From Rhynochetos jubatus (lineage: Eukaryota; Chordata; Aves; Eurypygiformes; Rhynochetidae), in the NCBI GenBank assembly GCA_027574665.1, contig CM050652.1:6056589-6120588 (forward strand): 64,000 bases of DNA. The letters run 5' to 3'. The notes beneath the pieces were generated by a model. The model saw only the letters and a program-made list of their open reading frames with translations. It did no database searches and was not told the DNA's origin. The translations under genes and the position numbers were made by a program. Positions 25,157 to 39,945 of this stretch are shown in pieces (positions within the stretch are counted from its first letter, which is position 1; each line of letters begins with the position of its first letter).

Positions 25157-28100
25157 CAGAGATAAACGCTTTTTGTAGCCGTGTAACCATCTAATACCCA
25201 TGCAGATAGCGTAGGCTTATCCCATCTGGTCTCCACCTTCCTCTACAGAAAGAGATGTGTCTCATACAGCTCCTCTGTGGCATCTATCTGACCCATGCAG
25301 AGGTCTCAGGTATCCCAGGGTGTCTGAAATGGCATTACCTGCCTACATTTAGGCAACTGTATCCTTCCATGTATTGCAGGTTATGCTCTTCCTTATATTT
25401 CCCGGTATAGCACTGGCCTATTTTGATACACTGTAAAACCCAGTTCCTTTTCCATGGAAAAGCTACACAACCAATCCTTCTTCATGTTATACATATACAT
25501 ACATGTATGTAATGTTAATTAATCCTGCTGAGGTGCTGCATATGGTATGTGTCTTGTGTTGATCTAAATGTATGTGGGAGAGTAAATAAATGTACTTCTG
25601 TTACATCTGTCTTTGAACGTGTGTACATTTTAATCATAACTTCCCTGAACTCTCTGTAACTTCAATCTCCAGAAGTCTAGACCTTGCTCCAGTATCTATG
25701 CTTCACAGTTTGGTGGAACACTCTTCTACAAGTCACATGCAAAAAAGTGGTGGATTTCAGAAAGTCCATGAGGATCAGGTGTCATCCAAGCTCATTCACA
25801 GATTTCAGTCTTAGACAAATGTGCTTCTTTGTTTCCATTGCATTTCAGTCTCTGCTGGGACTTCTAAGTGTTATAGGAAACCAATTAATAATAATATATT
25901 ACACTTAAAATAAACCTGACATTTACAGAGAGAAAAGCTACTCATTTTTATTTCTGACCATGTTAGATATAAGGCCAACTATATCCTACACCAGGAATAC
26001 TTTCGAACCAAGGGAGAATTTCTGTCCCATTGAAGGAAAAGTGACTTTTGCAGCCACAATTTTAACTGCAATATATTATTAAAATCAAAAAGAGAAAGGT
26101 GTGATGGCAGGGTATGGTGTAGCAAGTTTTTAATCAGATAACGGTAGAATTAGACACGGAGAGGACTTTTATGTTTCAGAGGATTCTTCTTGCGGATTGT
26201 TCCTCTGGCTGGCGTGCCAATACAGTGTCCAGTTCTCATAAACTTAGAGTTCATGTTGTGTCATTGCTTGTGTGTACCTATGGTAGATCTAACAGCTAGA
26301 AAACATTTTCTGATATTCAGTTTACAGTTTCCTTCATTAACAGAAATGTCCCTTTAGAGCTTCCTTTTAAAGGCTTATCTATTTCATAGAAACTAATGCA
26401 CTTTTCATTTTCTAGTATTTGGTATTAAATGCAGATAGCAATCGTTGCATTTTTTGGTGGAAAAAGTTATTATTTTTGCTTTTATCACATGGATGTCTGT
26501 AAGTAACATGTAAAATTATCTCTGCTCTTCTCTTGTAGAATTGTAGACACATAGTGCTTGACTGCAAAGCTCTGTAATTTTCATGTTTTTTTTAATACCC
26601 TGCATTTAAAGTTTCACATTTGCAGATCTCAAGAGGAGGATGTAAAATAAAAAGCACACAATGTTCTGAGGAAAACAAAAGAGGAGTGGGTGGCATTAGA
26701 TAAAATGATTGCCTTGTACCTCTGACACTGATTATTTTGTTTGGTGGTGCATAAGGCTCTAAAGGAAGGAGTCCATTTGGGAGAGACATTCGCTCTCTGA
26801 AATTGCCTGATACAATGGGATACAGGTTAGTCTTTGGCTGAAGAAAGGATTCGGAGAAATTCAGACAGAAATGAATGTTCAGTGTTAAGCAAAGAATGCT
26901 GCATTCCTGAATGGATGTTAAACGATGTGTCAGGCAGCTCTAAAGCATACCCTTTAAAATGAAAAGATAGTATTGCCTCCATGTCCTACTTGCTTATTTG
27001 CACTGACGCATCAGTGACAAAATATGGATTGTTTTTCTGATTTTATCCAAAACAAGGCTTTGATTATCCTCAGCTGCCAGGCAAACTAAACCCCAGGTAT
27101 TATCACAAGACAGACATACTTTCAACTCGAGACATAATTTACACAGAATTCATGGTCAAAACATTTATAGCTGACCTGGGCATGGGTAGAATCATAACTA
27201 GAATCCAAGATATTTTTCAAGTTAGAATAATATTTTTTTATTTCTTTTATTTCTTATTTCGATCTGGACTTTGAAAGGCACCTTTTTCTACATAAATTAC
27301 AAGGATTTCTCAGGGAAGAGGTGGATATTTGTGTGTAGAAATGAGGAATTATGAGATTTCACTGTAGTAAAACAAAAGGGAATGCATTTTTTCTTACAGG
27401 TCAGTGAAAACAAGGTTAGTAGAACTTTGTGTTGAATAATCAAAAAAGCAATATACTATAGATCCATGTAAGTCCTGTCTGATTCAATATTTGCTTTAAT
27501 TAGGCTTGCTGCAGTGCTTACAAGGGCTAGTGATCCCTTTGGAGAACCAGCATTTTAGATTAGGATTCCACAGAAAAACTTGCAATACTTGTCAATTTAA
27601 AAAAATCCCTCCCTCACCACCTTCTCCCTTCCTTGCAAGGAGAAAAAAAATGAAATAGCAAATTTTAAGCATTAAAATAATATTTCCATCATTAAGTACT
27701 AATGAAAAATAATTCAAAGCATGGTATTCCGTATTTTTTCAGAAGGCTGATCTAAGGGACAGAGAGGTTACACACTTTAATCTAGCTAATGTGACATATT
27801 AAAGGGAGGGTCATGACTGGAATGTAAGAATTTGGCTTTGTTTTATCCTGGGAATATATGTAATTATCATCTCATACTTAAGAATGACATGAGAACTCTC
27901 TGCTGCTGCTATTTTGTTGGGGTTTTTTATAATTCCAAATGGGAGATGTTAAGGATAATTTAGACAAAAGGCAATGCTTCCAATTTGTGGAAAAACCCTT
28001 GTTCTCTTGAAAAAAACTGAATTGGTTTGAAAATGTTTTACGCCAGAATTTTCTGCAGAGTAGAAGCTCTCAAGAGGCATTGAAATTGGCAGTCTGGCTG

Positions 28101-31100
28101 CATGTATTTCTACAAGGATATCAGGTTTACAGGGCTGCAGCAGGGATTTCATACGCTCCCTGGTTTTAGGGCAAATCACACAGGAAGACTTCCCCAGAAG
28201 CAAGGACCTCATATCTCCATGGTGTTTGGCTTTAAGTGCTGTTCTGCCTCACAGCTAAACCAGCGTCAGAGGTGTCTCACAGAGGATTGCATCTGGACTG
28301 AGACATCTAATTTCTTTTTGTCAACTTTGTCCAAAAATTTTCAATCACAACTAGCATAAAGGATAGTAAAAACCCTCTTTGTCTTCTTGGTTTTCAGAGG
28401 ACAAGTGAATAAACATTGAAAACATCTATCAAGCTACTGTACAAAGGTCCCTGTTCCCTCAGAAACTAATAAAATTGCCTCCAGATTTTAGAGCTTTAAA
28501 TGAGACAATAAACTTCACCGTGTTGATTTTTTTTAGGCTCTTTTCAGATCATTGCTAGGATAAGACCTTTAACATTCATAGTTTCAATACCAAGCAGCAA
28601 CAAGTAAAATCAATACATGTAGTTTTCTAATGTTTCCAAAGCATTCCCTGGGATATACATATACTGCTGGGTAATTCTCTGTGCTGCTTCTTGGGTGAGT
28701 AAAGATTCTGCTTTGGAATTAAAATCCTTGCTCCTCCTCTACGTATGCAGGTGTTTACAGACCTGACGTTGAAAAGCATCCTTCGGGTACGTTGCTCTTT
28801 GCATTCCACTTTCTAAACACACCATGTCAGAAATACTGAGGGACTGGAGTTTCCCCTGGTCATCTGAGGCAAAGAAAATACCATAGACATTGTTTGTCCA
28901 TTCTTTGCCACTGTTGAAGCATAGCAGAAATCAGGAAAAGCAATGGAGATAGAAAGTAAATGGGAAAGATATGAAAACCAGTAAGTACAAGAAAGCCTGA
29001 GTGAAAGCCAAAGGTGTAGAAAACCACTGACAATTAAAAACAAACAAACAAAAAGTTAAATAAGCCAATAGAAACAAATAGGTATACAGCTCAAAATGAG
29101 AAAAGGAAGGATACTGTTTATTTTCAGTGTATTAAAAAAATGGCAAACCTCAAGTGAGAAAGTTCAGGGAAAAATCATGAAAGCAGAGAATGAAACCATA
29201 AAATGATGAAGAAAAATAAAACCAAGAAATGCTGTAATAATTCCAAGCATCTTATTTACAGGAAAGTGCTTGTAAATATGCCTTCCATATGCTTATAAAT
29301 ATTAATGTTACATATTGAACATATAATAAAAAGGCAAGCAAAGAAAAGAATCTAGCTGTAATGTGATTGTGATTTTCTAAGATGTGACACTTTTTAACAT
29401 TGACATAATACACCTGGAATCTAACTGAGCATGATACTTAAACATGCTGAAATTTAAGCAGTTCAAGAATCCCATTCATTGCTGTGGGAGATTAAATCAA
29501 GTATATGCTTAAATATATTGCTGGATTAGGGTTTCGGGGGACAAGTTAACTTGCAATGCCTACAAAAGAAGATAATGTTTTAAACAACATCAATTTCTCT
29601 CATTCAACGTTTTTCTATGACAGCATAGGTTTCTATGAAAATATTTGGGATCACTTTTCAACTGAATCTCGTCTCGTATTAGTTGATTTTAACTGAATAT
29701 GAAAACCAGCTTTTCAAGATAGACTATTTTTTTAACTGGGATGTATCCTATGGTCCCACTGTCATCTTGTTTGCAAAATTCTTCATTAAGAGAATAGATT
29801 TACAAAACAAAGCTGCCGTAGGAAGACAACATTTTCAGCACCACACACTGAAAATTAATGAGGATGGGAGGCTGAATTGAAGGGATGGGTCTTGGAAAAT
29901 GTAGAGCAAAATTGCATATGCACAGGATTATTACTCCAGTATATCCACTAATTAATCATAAAAAACAAGGTGATTGCTAATACCAGATTTCCTACTCTGT
30001 GTTCTTGTTTGCTAGCAGATATCATCTTAAATCCTGCTTATATTATGACTTCTTTGACACAGTACTCAGATAGGGATATATCAGCAGCATCAGTGCCAAA
30101 TTGCACAATTAATCTAAGGTGACCTGAGTAATTCAGCTAAATGAGGCATGATCTGAATATGACAAGGTAGAAGGCATGCAGAAAAAGAGATCAGAGCATG
30201 AAAGCAGAGGGTCTTAGCTCAAAACAAGACACAAAGATTCTGGTTCACTATTTCCCTGCACTTTTTATATTTATTTGCATCTCTGTACAAAGTGGATGTC
30301 ACACTATACAAAAGAACAAGTAAATGAAAATGCATCTCAGTGGCACCGTTAAATAGTAAAGTAGGGCAGAGCTGTAATTTGACACACAGGGACAAGGCTA
30401 TGCTAAAAAGCAGCCAAAACCCCCTACACTTCAGCAGCACTGTCTCTGCTCTCTCTTCACTGTAACTTCAAGCCTGACTCTCAGAGATTTGTGTAAAGAT
30501 AAGAGTCAATTGAATTTCCCTTTCAACAGCCCTAATAGCTCATCACCTTTTTTTCTGCCTGATTCATTTCTGTCATTCCATGGTACATTTTCTCCAGCTG
30601 AAAAACCTGTATAAGACTTTTTTACCCCATCATGCCCCAGGCACCTCCAACACATGTCTCACCAGAATAATTCAATACCTCAGTTCTACCAGAGCTGCTT
30701 TTGCAGAGTTGCACCATAACTCAGATTTCTGAAATGAGCTGAGTTTCAAAAAAAGCAAAAAAGAGAAACCCACACAAGAGTTCCACAGTGGCGTGGTGAG
30801 AAATGTGACACATGGGAAGGAATAAGGAAATTGGAGCACAGAATTTGGTGGAAACTTGGGGAAAAAAGAAGAAAATCTTCAAGCTCTTGTGAACAACCAA
30901 AAAGGGTAATGTACAAGTCAAATAGTGAAAGAAAAAGCAGCGTTGAATGACAACTAACTTTTACTTGATTATAGGCAGAATTTAGTGAGCTGTCTAAAAT
31001 CTGTAAAAAAAAGAAATGTAAGAGTCTGAGTGCCCTGATAAATCACAGTGCCCTAATAAAAAGATCATCATTTCTCCTTCTACTGATGCAGTGTTCCTCT

Positions 31101-33690
31101 GCTGAATAATTCCTCCATTTTTTCTGCAACAGGACCAGGCAGGTGCTAAAACAGCGTTATATGCCTTTGATGATGCTGGGACATCTTTCAGACAATTGTC
31201 TCTTTTGATACCATTGCTATTAGGATCGCAGTTTAGTTTAGAGTCATTTTAAATGTATCCTTATGTCTTTCTTACATCTCACCAATAAATCTGCGGACTT
31301 TGTGTAGGAGGGGGTGGCACAGAAGACTGTTGTAAGAGCTGTTTGCTTTACTAGCCAAGGAAAAATATACAGGTAACAGTCCATCCAGCTGCTGGAAACA
31401 TTCCTTTTTTTCACGTGCAATTCAGCAAGACTTTTTTACAGTTTTATTATTTTATGAAGAGAGCACTTGCAGTCCATTATAAGCTACTACCAGAATCAAT
31501 TAAACATGGCACAGTAAAACTGCAGAACAAAGGACAGAAGCTTTGCAGGATACAGTATGTTCAATTAATTATTCCGTTGCGAATTAGAGCCAATTAAGAT
31601 TGAAATCTTTTTCATTGATTTGTGCTAGTTTATCTGTGATTGAGCCAGTAGATGAATTGCATGAAACGACAGAAAGAAGAAGGAGCAGTGAAGCAACTTC
31701 TAAGAAACATTTAGCTTATTTGGATTTGTTTAAGGTCAGAAACCATACCAGACATTTCTCACACTCAAAAATTGAAGCATGGTTGGGGGGAGAGAAGATG
31801 ACTAGTTCTTAATTACAGAAATTTGGTGTATAGGCCTGGCCAAATATTGTGTGATTCGGGTGGAGCTTTGCACTGTGTTCTGGAGACCATGAGGGTCACA
31901 ACTATCTCCTGCAAATACTCAGGGGGAACATCTGGGCTTTCAAAGTGCACTTTTCTATGTAGTATGTAAATGCCTTCAAGACAGCTGTGATGGAAGCAGC
32001 TCATCTGCAATCTGAATCTAGGAATTTTTGCTTTTAAAGTGAAATCTAAATCACTGAGCTGGAAGGAAACCATAAAACCTACATTAGAAAATGTTTATAA
32101 TAGTTCAGAAGTGTAGCTAGTACTCTCTAACTTGTTTTCCTGCCAGAAACACACTGTTTCTGAGTCTAATTGTCTCTGACAAGTTACACATCGTGAAGAG
32201 ACAAATTTTTCACCATATACTTTCCTTTTGGAGGACTATAGTTCATTCAACTATCCTAATCCAACTCTTGAGTGGGAACTAGAAAGCAAGATCATGATGC
32301 TGCACTTGACAAAAATACATGTACAAAGGGAGTCATCAAGACATTTATTGTACAGTGCATAAAGTATGCATAATAAAATGCCATTATGGTATATTAGGCT
32401 TTTTGTGGACTCTGAAGTGCTTTGAATGTGGAGGGAATTACTACATTTCCAAAGCCTGGGATACCCCCAGTTTCACCAGACACTAATACCAGAGGAAAAA
32501 GAAATATATATATATACATATTTAAGGCATTTTTTTGACACTTACATGATACCATATTTATGAATGCATGAGAAACCAGGCCGCTCAATAAATTGATACT
32601 TGGACCTCAACAGCTATGAATCAGTCAGAAGTTGTTACTGTCTCGTGGCCATTTAAGAAAGTAAGTGAAATAGTCCACATCCCTATAGGCAGAACAACAT
32701 CCTAGTAACCATGGTGTATGCTGTTATTCCAACACTCAAAGATGGAAATTACCATAATTTTCTCCCATTGAGGCCATGTCTTCATATCAAGGCTGAGCTG
32801 CCTTGACATGCCAATGTGGGTAACTGCACTTGCCATGGTATACGTGGCTTGCAAAGCACAGCAAGGATTTGAGACTCCAAAGTTTAGCAATGTGCCTGCT
32901 TCTACCATCAATATCACCAGACACAAACGCACAACAGAATCCTGTATTTCTGGATCCAAAATGCATTTATGTACAACCGTACGTTCAAGAAAGAAATGGA
33001 AGGAGGTTAATTAATCTCTTCAACAGGTTTTTCTTCCCCTCTGTTCTCTAACATGGTGGTTCCAGCTCTCTGGAGGTAACGGCTATGGGTATAACACAGG
33101 CACAACCGTAGGAAAGCACAGATGGATCCATTAGAGCTTGAATGCACAGACCCACCAAGAGCTGCTGAGTTATGTAACTGCTCCTCTGCACACACATTTT
33201 TGGACCACAGCTGCAGTTAAAGCATCGTTCCCTCGTTAACATTTTAAGTGCAAAGAGCAGTGCTGTCTTGCTGAAAGACCAAAGTGTGAGCCTAATGAAT
33301 TGAGCTAAGCTGATTTATTGCTGCTCCATTATGTTTCTGAAGAGATGCTTTTTTTATGTTAGCTTTTCGAAACTCATAACAATTCCTACATTGTTATACC
33401 GACTATGCATACACCCATGTCTCTTTTGAAATGCATACAGTAATATATCTGTATACTCATATATAGATGTACACAGAGATACACACAAGAAATAGCACTC
33501 TAGATGACAATAAATAATTGTACATTCAATAAGAAACAGTTGCTTTTATATACTTGCTTTGTATATTGATACATTTCTTGCTACATAACACTGCAATTGC
33601 AGATTACATTTTAGCATTAGTAAAGTGTCATTTCATAGATGCACTATAATACTCCAAGTAACAGGTAGGTTTTCAGACATTTTCAACATA
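25157..33690. other. Non-coding, nothing recognised
   Basis: About 8.5 kb of AT-rich DNA without identifiable transposons or exons. It contains the 12-bp palindrome CATACATGTATG at about 25499-25510 and short TA runs near 32505-32520. All open frames are under 90 codons and none resembles a domain. Confidence 0.5.
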
Positions 33691-34200
33691 AACCTATCAA
33701 GGTACTGCATGTTGGTGCCTGACCCTGGGATTACATCTCCCACAAGGTAAATACCAGGTCTCTAGCAGAGCTGCCATAGCCAAACATGTGCCTGAACCCT
33801 TCATCCAAAAAACTGTTTAAAAGATGCTGGGAAGCACCTCATTTCATTTGGGATTCCAGATCTCAGATCCTTCAAAACCCTGAGAAGGCAAAAAGGATTC
33901 AGCTCAGACCAAGACACCTAGATGTAGAGATCTGCAAGGATCTACGTGTAAGCTAGGTGCCTAAGCTTCCACTATAGTCATTGGAGGTGTGGGATTCGAT
34001 TCCAGTGCCCACAAATAGGCATCCAGCACTATCTGGCATGGAGTCAGGCATCCAGCCTGTCCTCCAGACAGCTCTAGTGATCATATATTTTATGTTATAT
34101 GAGCCAGTCTCCTGGTGCACCTGAGATCCTCAAGGCATCAGGTGGCATTGGAAGCCTATGTTTAAGCAACTTAATCCTTGTCTACTTTCAGGTGAGCTGA
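33691..34200. repeat. Possible ancient dispersed repeat, family not identified
   Basis: Less AT-rich than its surroundings and carrying phrases (TAGGTGCCTAAGC, AATAGGCATCCAGC, TCAGGCATCCAGCC) reminiscent of decayed repeats in sauropsid genomes; similar phrases recur near 52440-52640 and 54530-54620. I cannot name the family or set boundaries. Confidence 0.2.
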
Positions 34201-37200
34201 ATTGCTCTCCAGATTCTTTCGACTGCATTGATCAGAGGATCATAATTTGTAAAAAGGTTCTAAAAGTAAAATAATGTATCTACCTACAGTAATGCTTTTT
34301 GTGATGAGTCCAGTCATGTAGATATGAGTTAAACACACTCTCCATGGACCTACCAACCTGGGAAACTGAGGATGATAAGTCATTGTCCCATTAGCTTAAT
34401 GGAATTTAGACAGCAAAAAGCTGTTCAAACCACAGCAATTAAGTCCACGTGGTATTTCTGGCTTAGTACAAAAGGAGAATCATGAGCTATTAAGAAATCA
34501 CCTCAGAAAAATAAATTTCTGCAAATAATGGGTTAAGGTACTTTTAGAAGTAGACAGTCACCAAACTACAACATCCCAGAACCTAAATTTTAACCACAAC
34601 CCAATCCAGTTGCCTACAGCCTTCTTTGAATGCCCATAAACTCTACATCTGGGGTGTGTAGAGCTGAAAATCAGAAGATTTGCATAATCTCCGCAGGTTT
34701 CCTATTAACTGACTGCATAAGGTAAACCTAATACGTACTACGTGTAAAAGTACAATAATTAGCATTTTGTGTCATTTTCATTAAAATTGACCGGAAAGCA
34801 ATTATTTCCCTAAATTTTGCTTTTAAAACTTTGTGGTAAAGCAGCTCCAGAAAAATAATGTGTTTCTTAAATCTGCTCCACTCCAGCAGCTGTAGATCTC
34901 TGGCATTGCAATGACAGCCCTGTGTTTTCAGTTAATCCTTTACTTAAACAGGGCATACTTAGGTCTTGTTTCATTTCTCTGGAGGGAGCTAGTAATTCTG
35001 CAGCAGGAAAAGCAACCTACCATTTTTAAGTGTTCTCACTATAAATCTCAAAAATCTTATTTTGAAGCATCTTAGGGTCATTTTAATTGCGGTCACTTAT
35101 TCCCTAGCACAACAGCCCCACAGAGTGTATGTGTTTTATTAGATCATTCCTTCAAGCTCTGACTGGAGCTCCCAAAAAGTACTTGTAGTCTGAAAAGTGA
35201 CAGTAAAAATGACATTGTAGGTTCCTACATGTCTTCTCCCAATGGATTCCAGATCCAATTTTCTCACTTCATGAGTGAAAAGACGCTCATTTTCCCTTCT
35301 CCCACTTGCAAACACAGCCTGTGATCTGAAAACCAAGCAGGGTTCTTCTTGCCTCGTGCCTCATTACCAGTAATAAAGGTTCTGCCAGCAGAGTTTTACC
35401 TTTCTAATGATGAGCATACATTCTAATTTGGTCCTCACTTTTGACTTTATTCCTCTAATCATATCGAGCCTTTTTCCTGTCAACAGGATAAACATAGTAA
35501 GGGCCAATATCTGAATAAGAAGAGGTCACTTTTACGAAGTCGTGTGTCATGGTATAACAGCATTTCACAGAGATTTGTTAATGTGTCAAGAGAAAATTGA
35601 TATGTGGAAAATATCAAAGTTTGTTTCTGAATTTCTTGGCTTGAAAGATCAATTTGAAATAGTATCAGAACTAGACCCTAATGCCAGCAGGGAGTCCCAC
35701 TACTTTGTAAGATTATAAGGAAAGAAAAATCTAGAAGAATTTTTTTTTAAGAGCACAGAAGACTACAGTGTTCAGCTTTAGACCTTGACAGCATCATTTT
35801 TATTGAACCAGTCACCATTTTTTCCCCCCATGTTCCAATGAACTAGTGTGGAGACCAAGTGCTTCCCTGAGGGCAGTGTGGGGTAGCCAACCAGGATCAA
35901 TCTAATGGGATTACAAGTGACATTTCACTGGCCCTCATTCCAGGTAGATGTTTCTGCATCAGCAAGCTCTTTTCAATCCCTTTCTCGTCTCTCAGAAAGC
36001 CAAGAAGCTGTTTCCCACAATTACCTTGACCATATCTGAGCAAGCCAAACTGTAGTCCGTTCATATTACTTTGTCATCTTGAAACTAGAGGTGGTTAAAA
36101 GGTGGATTTGAGAGCAATAGAGGAGAGAACATAAAAATTAATATATCATATTATTAGTAACAATAAAACATCAGCCAAATATAGTGATGACAACAGTCAT
36201 GAACTAAAATCAAGGGGTGTGAAACAAATTCTTTAATATTCTTGCTTCACATCACGCTGTTGTATTTTATGGTAGATTGCGCAAAATGCTCTTTGTGCTC
36301 CTCCAGATGCAGGATTTTTTTATTTTTAATGTGTATGTTGCTGTTAACCTCACCATCTCTACAAAATCTCATAGTTCATTGCAATATGCAGTGTAATGCA
36401 CTTCACCATTCAGATTAGATATGGGTGATTATAACACAATAATCGTGTGCATGTGCTATACATCTATACGATCAAGCCATTCTTTTTTAAATATTAAATG
36501 GCCTCTTGGGGCAAAAAGTAGGTTAATCAAAATAATACTGTCAAGTAGAGAGTACAGACCTTTTTATAAAAGAAAATTAAGTAGAACTGGTAATTATAAC
36601 TGGTGTACAACCTTTCAATGTAGTCAATAAGAAAGTCAATTTGCTTAAAATAATGAGGTATTCTGGCATGAACAATCTGTTCATACTTTGTTCCCAAGAG
36701 CCTCCAGAGGGAATCAGAGCCCTAGCTGACATTTGATACTTTCTGTCAATTTATCAGCTCGGTGTCAGTCTGAGTTTGTAAGATGGTGGTAGGAGGATGT
36801 TTGGGGACTGATATGAAAACTGGGAAAATACAGTTGGTTTCTAGTGCCTGAGCTTATCCTTATTAAAAATACATAAACCCCTCGCATTTCCATCCCCACT
36901 CCCTCCAAAATTGACTTGGGATGTTTAGATACAGTATTAAAATAACAAGAATAATAGGGTAATAATAATAAATGCTAGCAATATTTGTGAGAGTTGAGGA
37001 ATCTTCAGACTTCACTAATAGAGACCTGTTTGCAAACTAATGGGTATGGGAGAAAGCAGAGTACCTACCATTTGCCATTTCACTCTGAGGTTGTTTCTGT
37101 GCTGCCAGGGGAGCTGTCAGGTGCCAGCCTTGGTAAGTCAAGATACTGGATGAGGTCAATTTGGTGGCCAGTTCAGAACAACATTTTCTGCATCCAGCAC

Positions 37201-39493
37201 AATATACGAATTTAAGCCTGAACCACGGAGGTTTGTGTTTCCTTCTGCTACTTTGCCTTCAAATACAATTGCCTCACGAAGCTTTTCTTGGAGAATAGAA
37301 ACAACAGCCAAGTAATTGGGGGAGGCACTGGGTCACAAAAAGCTGTGGTTATGACAAGTTTTCCTTCAGGTTTTGGCACACTGTTCATACTCAATGTGGA
37401 GAGATTTGGACACCCCCACAAATCAACGGTGCTCTGTCAGAAAGCAGTATTATTAGGAGAGTGGTCTGGAAGAGAGATATCTGTACATATGCCACATAGA
37501 GGGCACAGCTAATTAATGGTTTGTGGTTAATGAGAATTCATAATGATTCATCGTAATACTTACTGGTTCATTAAGATGTTGTGTTGCTTGTTCGACTGGT
37601 TTGCGGAATCATCAACACCTGAATGGGGACAGTCTTTAGATCACCAAAATCAGTCTTTCAGCTGAGGAGAGGCAATTCCAGGTTTTGCAGACACCCCTAA
37701 AACAGCTCTCCAGGATAATTGGCATTGCCGCTCAGCAAGACAGCTAGCCAAAGGAAGGGAGCAGCTGGTCCATAATCTCAAATCCTGCTCAATTATGGCC
37801 AGGTGAGAATGGTCAATTATCCTGTGCTGAGGGAACTCACAGTGCAGATGAGACATGTCATTGCCACCACCATCTTTTAAAATAACCCCTGAAGACATGC
37901 CTATGAGACCAAACAAGTGACACCACATTTCTTCAGTAATGGCAAAGTTACAAGAAAAAGGGGCTTCAGTATTGGTGATCCTTTGATGGAGTAGCAAAAA
38001 GCAGACAGGTCTGAAGGAACAGAGGAGCAGAAGGCCCTAAAAACTGAGAGGACAGCAAGGTCATCTTCTCATTTCAAAGGCTGTGTAGTTAACTGAGGAA
38101 TTGAACTGTCCTTTAAAGGTTTGTGCACATTTGTAAACATCTCAGGGATAAGCCACTAATAGCAGGTACTCAGGAGCAAGCAATAGAGATTTTGGGTTTC
38201 TTGTGTGCAGCCTCTTGTGCAGGCAATGCAACTACTGCTAGCTTGTACAGATCCCAGTGCAGGACCTGAAACCTGGGGAACCTGTAAAATCCTTGCCTTT
38301 ACCAGTGCACTGCAATAATTGGAACAAAAGACTGCCCGCTTTCTTTTGACCAGTGATGAGCTCCATGTAGCAGGTTGGTTTATCCTGGCAGGCGAGAAGG
38401 TAAGAGTTTGCTTTCCCAGGTCTCCCCACAGGCATAGAGGGAATGCTCAGTACACACCAAGCATTTCTGGGAATGTGCAGACCCATGCAAAGCCTTGCTG
38501 ACTCTGACCCTCTCTGCATGGATGCAGACATCCTCTAGGACACAACCCTTCATGAGATCACAGACTTTCCCAGTGATATTTCTGTCTCTTGGGCACAGAT
38601 GTGGATGCAATATGTTCATTGAAATGGAAGAGCTCTGCAAAATCACAGCACCCAAAAATATTCCCTCAGAGAAGCTTTAAAACCACCTGATCCCTAGTAT
38701 TGCCGGCCTATTTTGATGGTAAATGTATGCTCTTCAGAAGGGTTTTCAAGTTCTCTTACGGTGAGTGTCATTCCTAGCAGAGCCACTAGCAGTGCCTTTG
38801 GTTTGGCTAAAGATATATATGTTCCAAGTTCTTACCAAGATCACACATCAGCACATAGCAGCTGGTCTAGTGAGTGGCAGTAGCTATGGAACAAATAGCG
38901 TGCTTTAAAGGAAGAGACCAAAAAGTTAAAGAACAGAAAACTTTATTACTCTCTAATGTAAAGCAGAGAAAAGGAGAACTTCCCTACCATGAGGTTTTCC
39001 TAAAAAAAACCCTTGACTTCTTTTTCAGATAAAGGAACACTTATGTAGACTGTATACTCTTTGAAAATAAAGTAAAATAAAAATACTTAAAGTGTTACTT
39101 TTCATCCTCTCAGCATCCTCACGTTTTTTTCTAGAGTGACCAAACACAGAGGGGACCTATCAGCAACCTCCTACATTTCTACAAATATGAAAACATGGAA
39201 CAACCTGATTTCAGTCTAACGTTCCTTTTAAAACACTCATATGAAAAAACTAGCTAATATTAAAATGTAAAGAAAGTTATAATGTCTAACACAAATTCCT
39301 GATGACGAAAACACTGCCCGTTGCTTCCACTAGACTACAGAGGTCCAGATACTTACCTGTGTCACATTGTCCCATCGAAAACAGATGTCTGATAATCTCC
39401 TCTGAAAATATGCTATCAAGCTAGGGCAGATTATACACCCTTTCCTAACCCATTCCAGGGAGAGGTTAAAGTTTGACAGGAATTGAGGTGATA
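34201..39493. other. Non-coding, nothing recognised
   Basis: A perfect C/EBP-like palindrome TTGCGCAA lies at 36277-36284 and a short (AAT)n run near 36960. Stretch 37000-38700 is somewhat GC-richer, with open frames up to 115 codons (minus, 37650-37997) that show no domain. No transposon recognised. Confidence 0.5.
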
Positions 39494-39511
39494 GCAGGAA
39501 ATATTTCCTGC
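39494..39511. repeat. Perfect 18-bp palindrome
   Basis: GCAGGAAATATTTCCTGC is identical to its own reverse complement over 18 bp. It lies in otherwise unremarkable DNA about 430 bp left of the LTR. Confidence 0.9.
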
Positions 39512-39945
39512 ATTCACTACCATGGGGGGATTAACAGAGAAAAGGTTAAACCTTCTCACTATCCCCATATGTCAAACATAGACCTCGAGTCCTTAAAAAT
39601 GCATAGCAAGTGATGGAATTATTTTCTATGAACACTGGTTCAGTTATTTTTAAGATTAAACCAATCTCTTCCTATGAAATTTTAAACAGAAGTTTTTTTG
39701 GCTATGTGAAACTGAAATTACAGGGGAAATCTTCATACAGTATGTAGCTGCACAAATCTGGTAGTAGTTTCAGACTCCTTCAACTCATTTGATGATGTAT
39801 TTATGCTCTTAACTAGGTTTATGTGCAAACCTAGAAGGCACTTGAAGAATTCTGGAAAGTTTTCGCCTACATCTGCTCATATTGTCCAAACTGACTGCTG
39901 GGACAGTAGACCCACTGATGAATGAGCCCCACTGAAGTGTCACAG

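Noticed and set aside
33990-34005. tRNA-like B box (GGGATTCGATTCC)
   Set aside because: No cloverleaf can be drawn: the T-stem does not pair and there is no convincing A box or anticodon arm upstream.
34358-34385. MIR-like phrase GGGAAACTGAGGATGATAAG
   Set aside because: Too short, and no neighbouring MIR sections in the right order.
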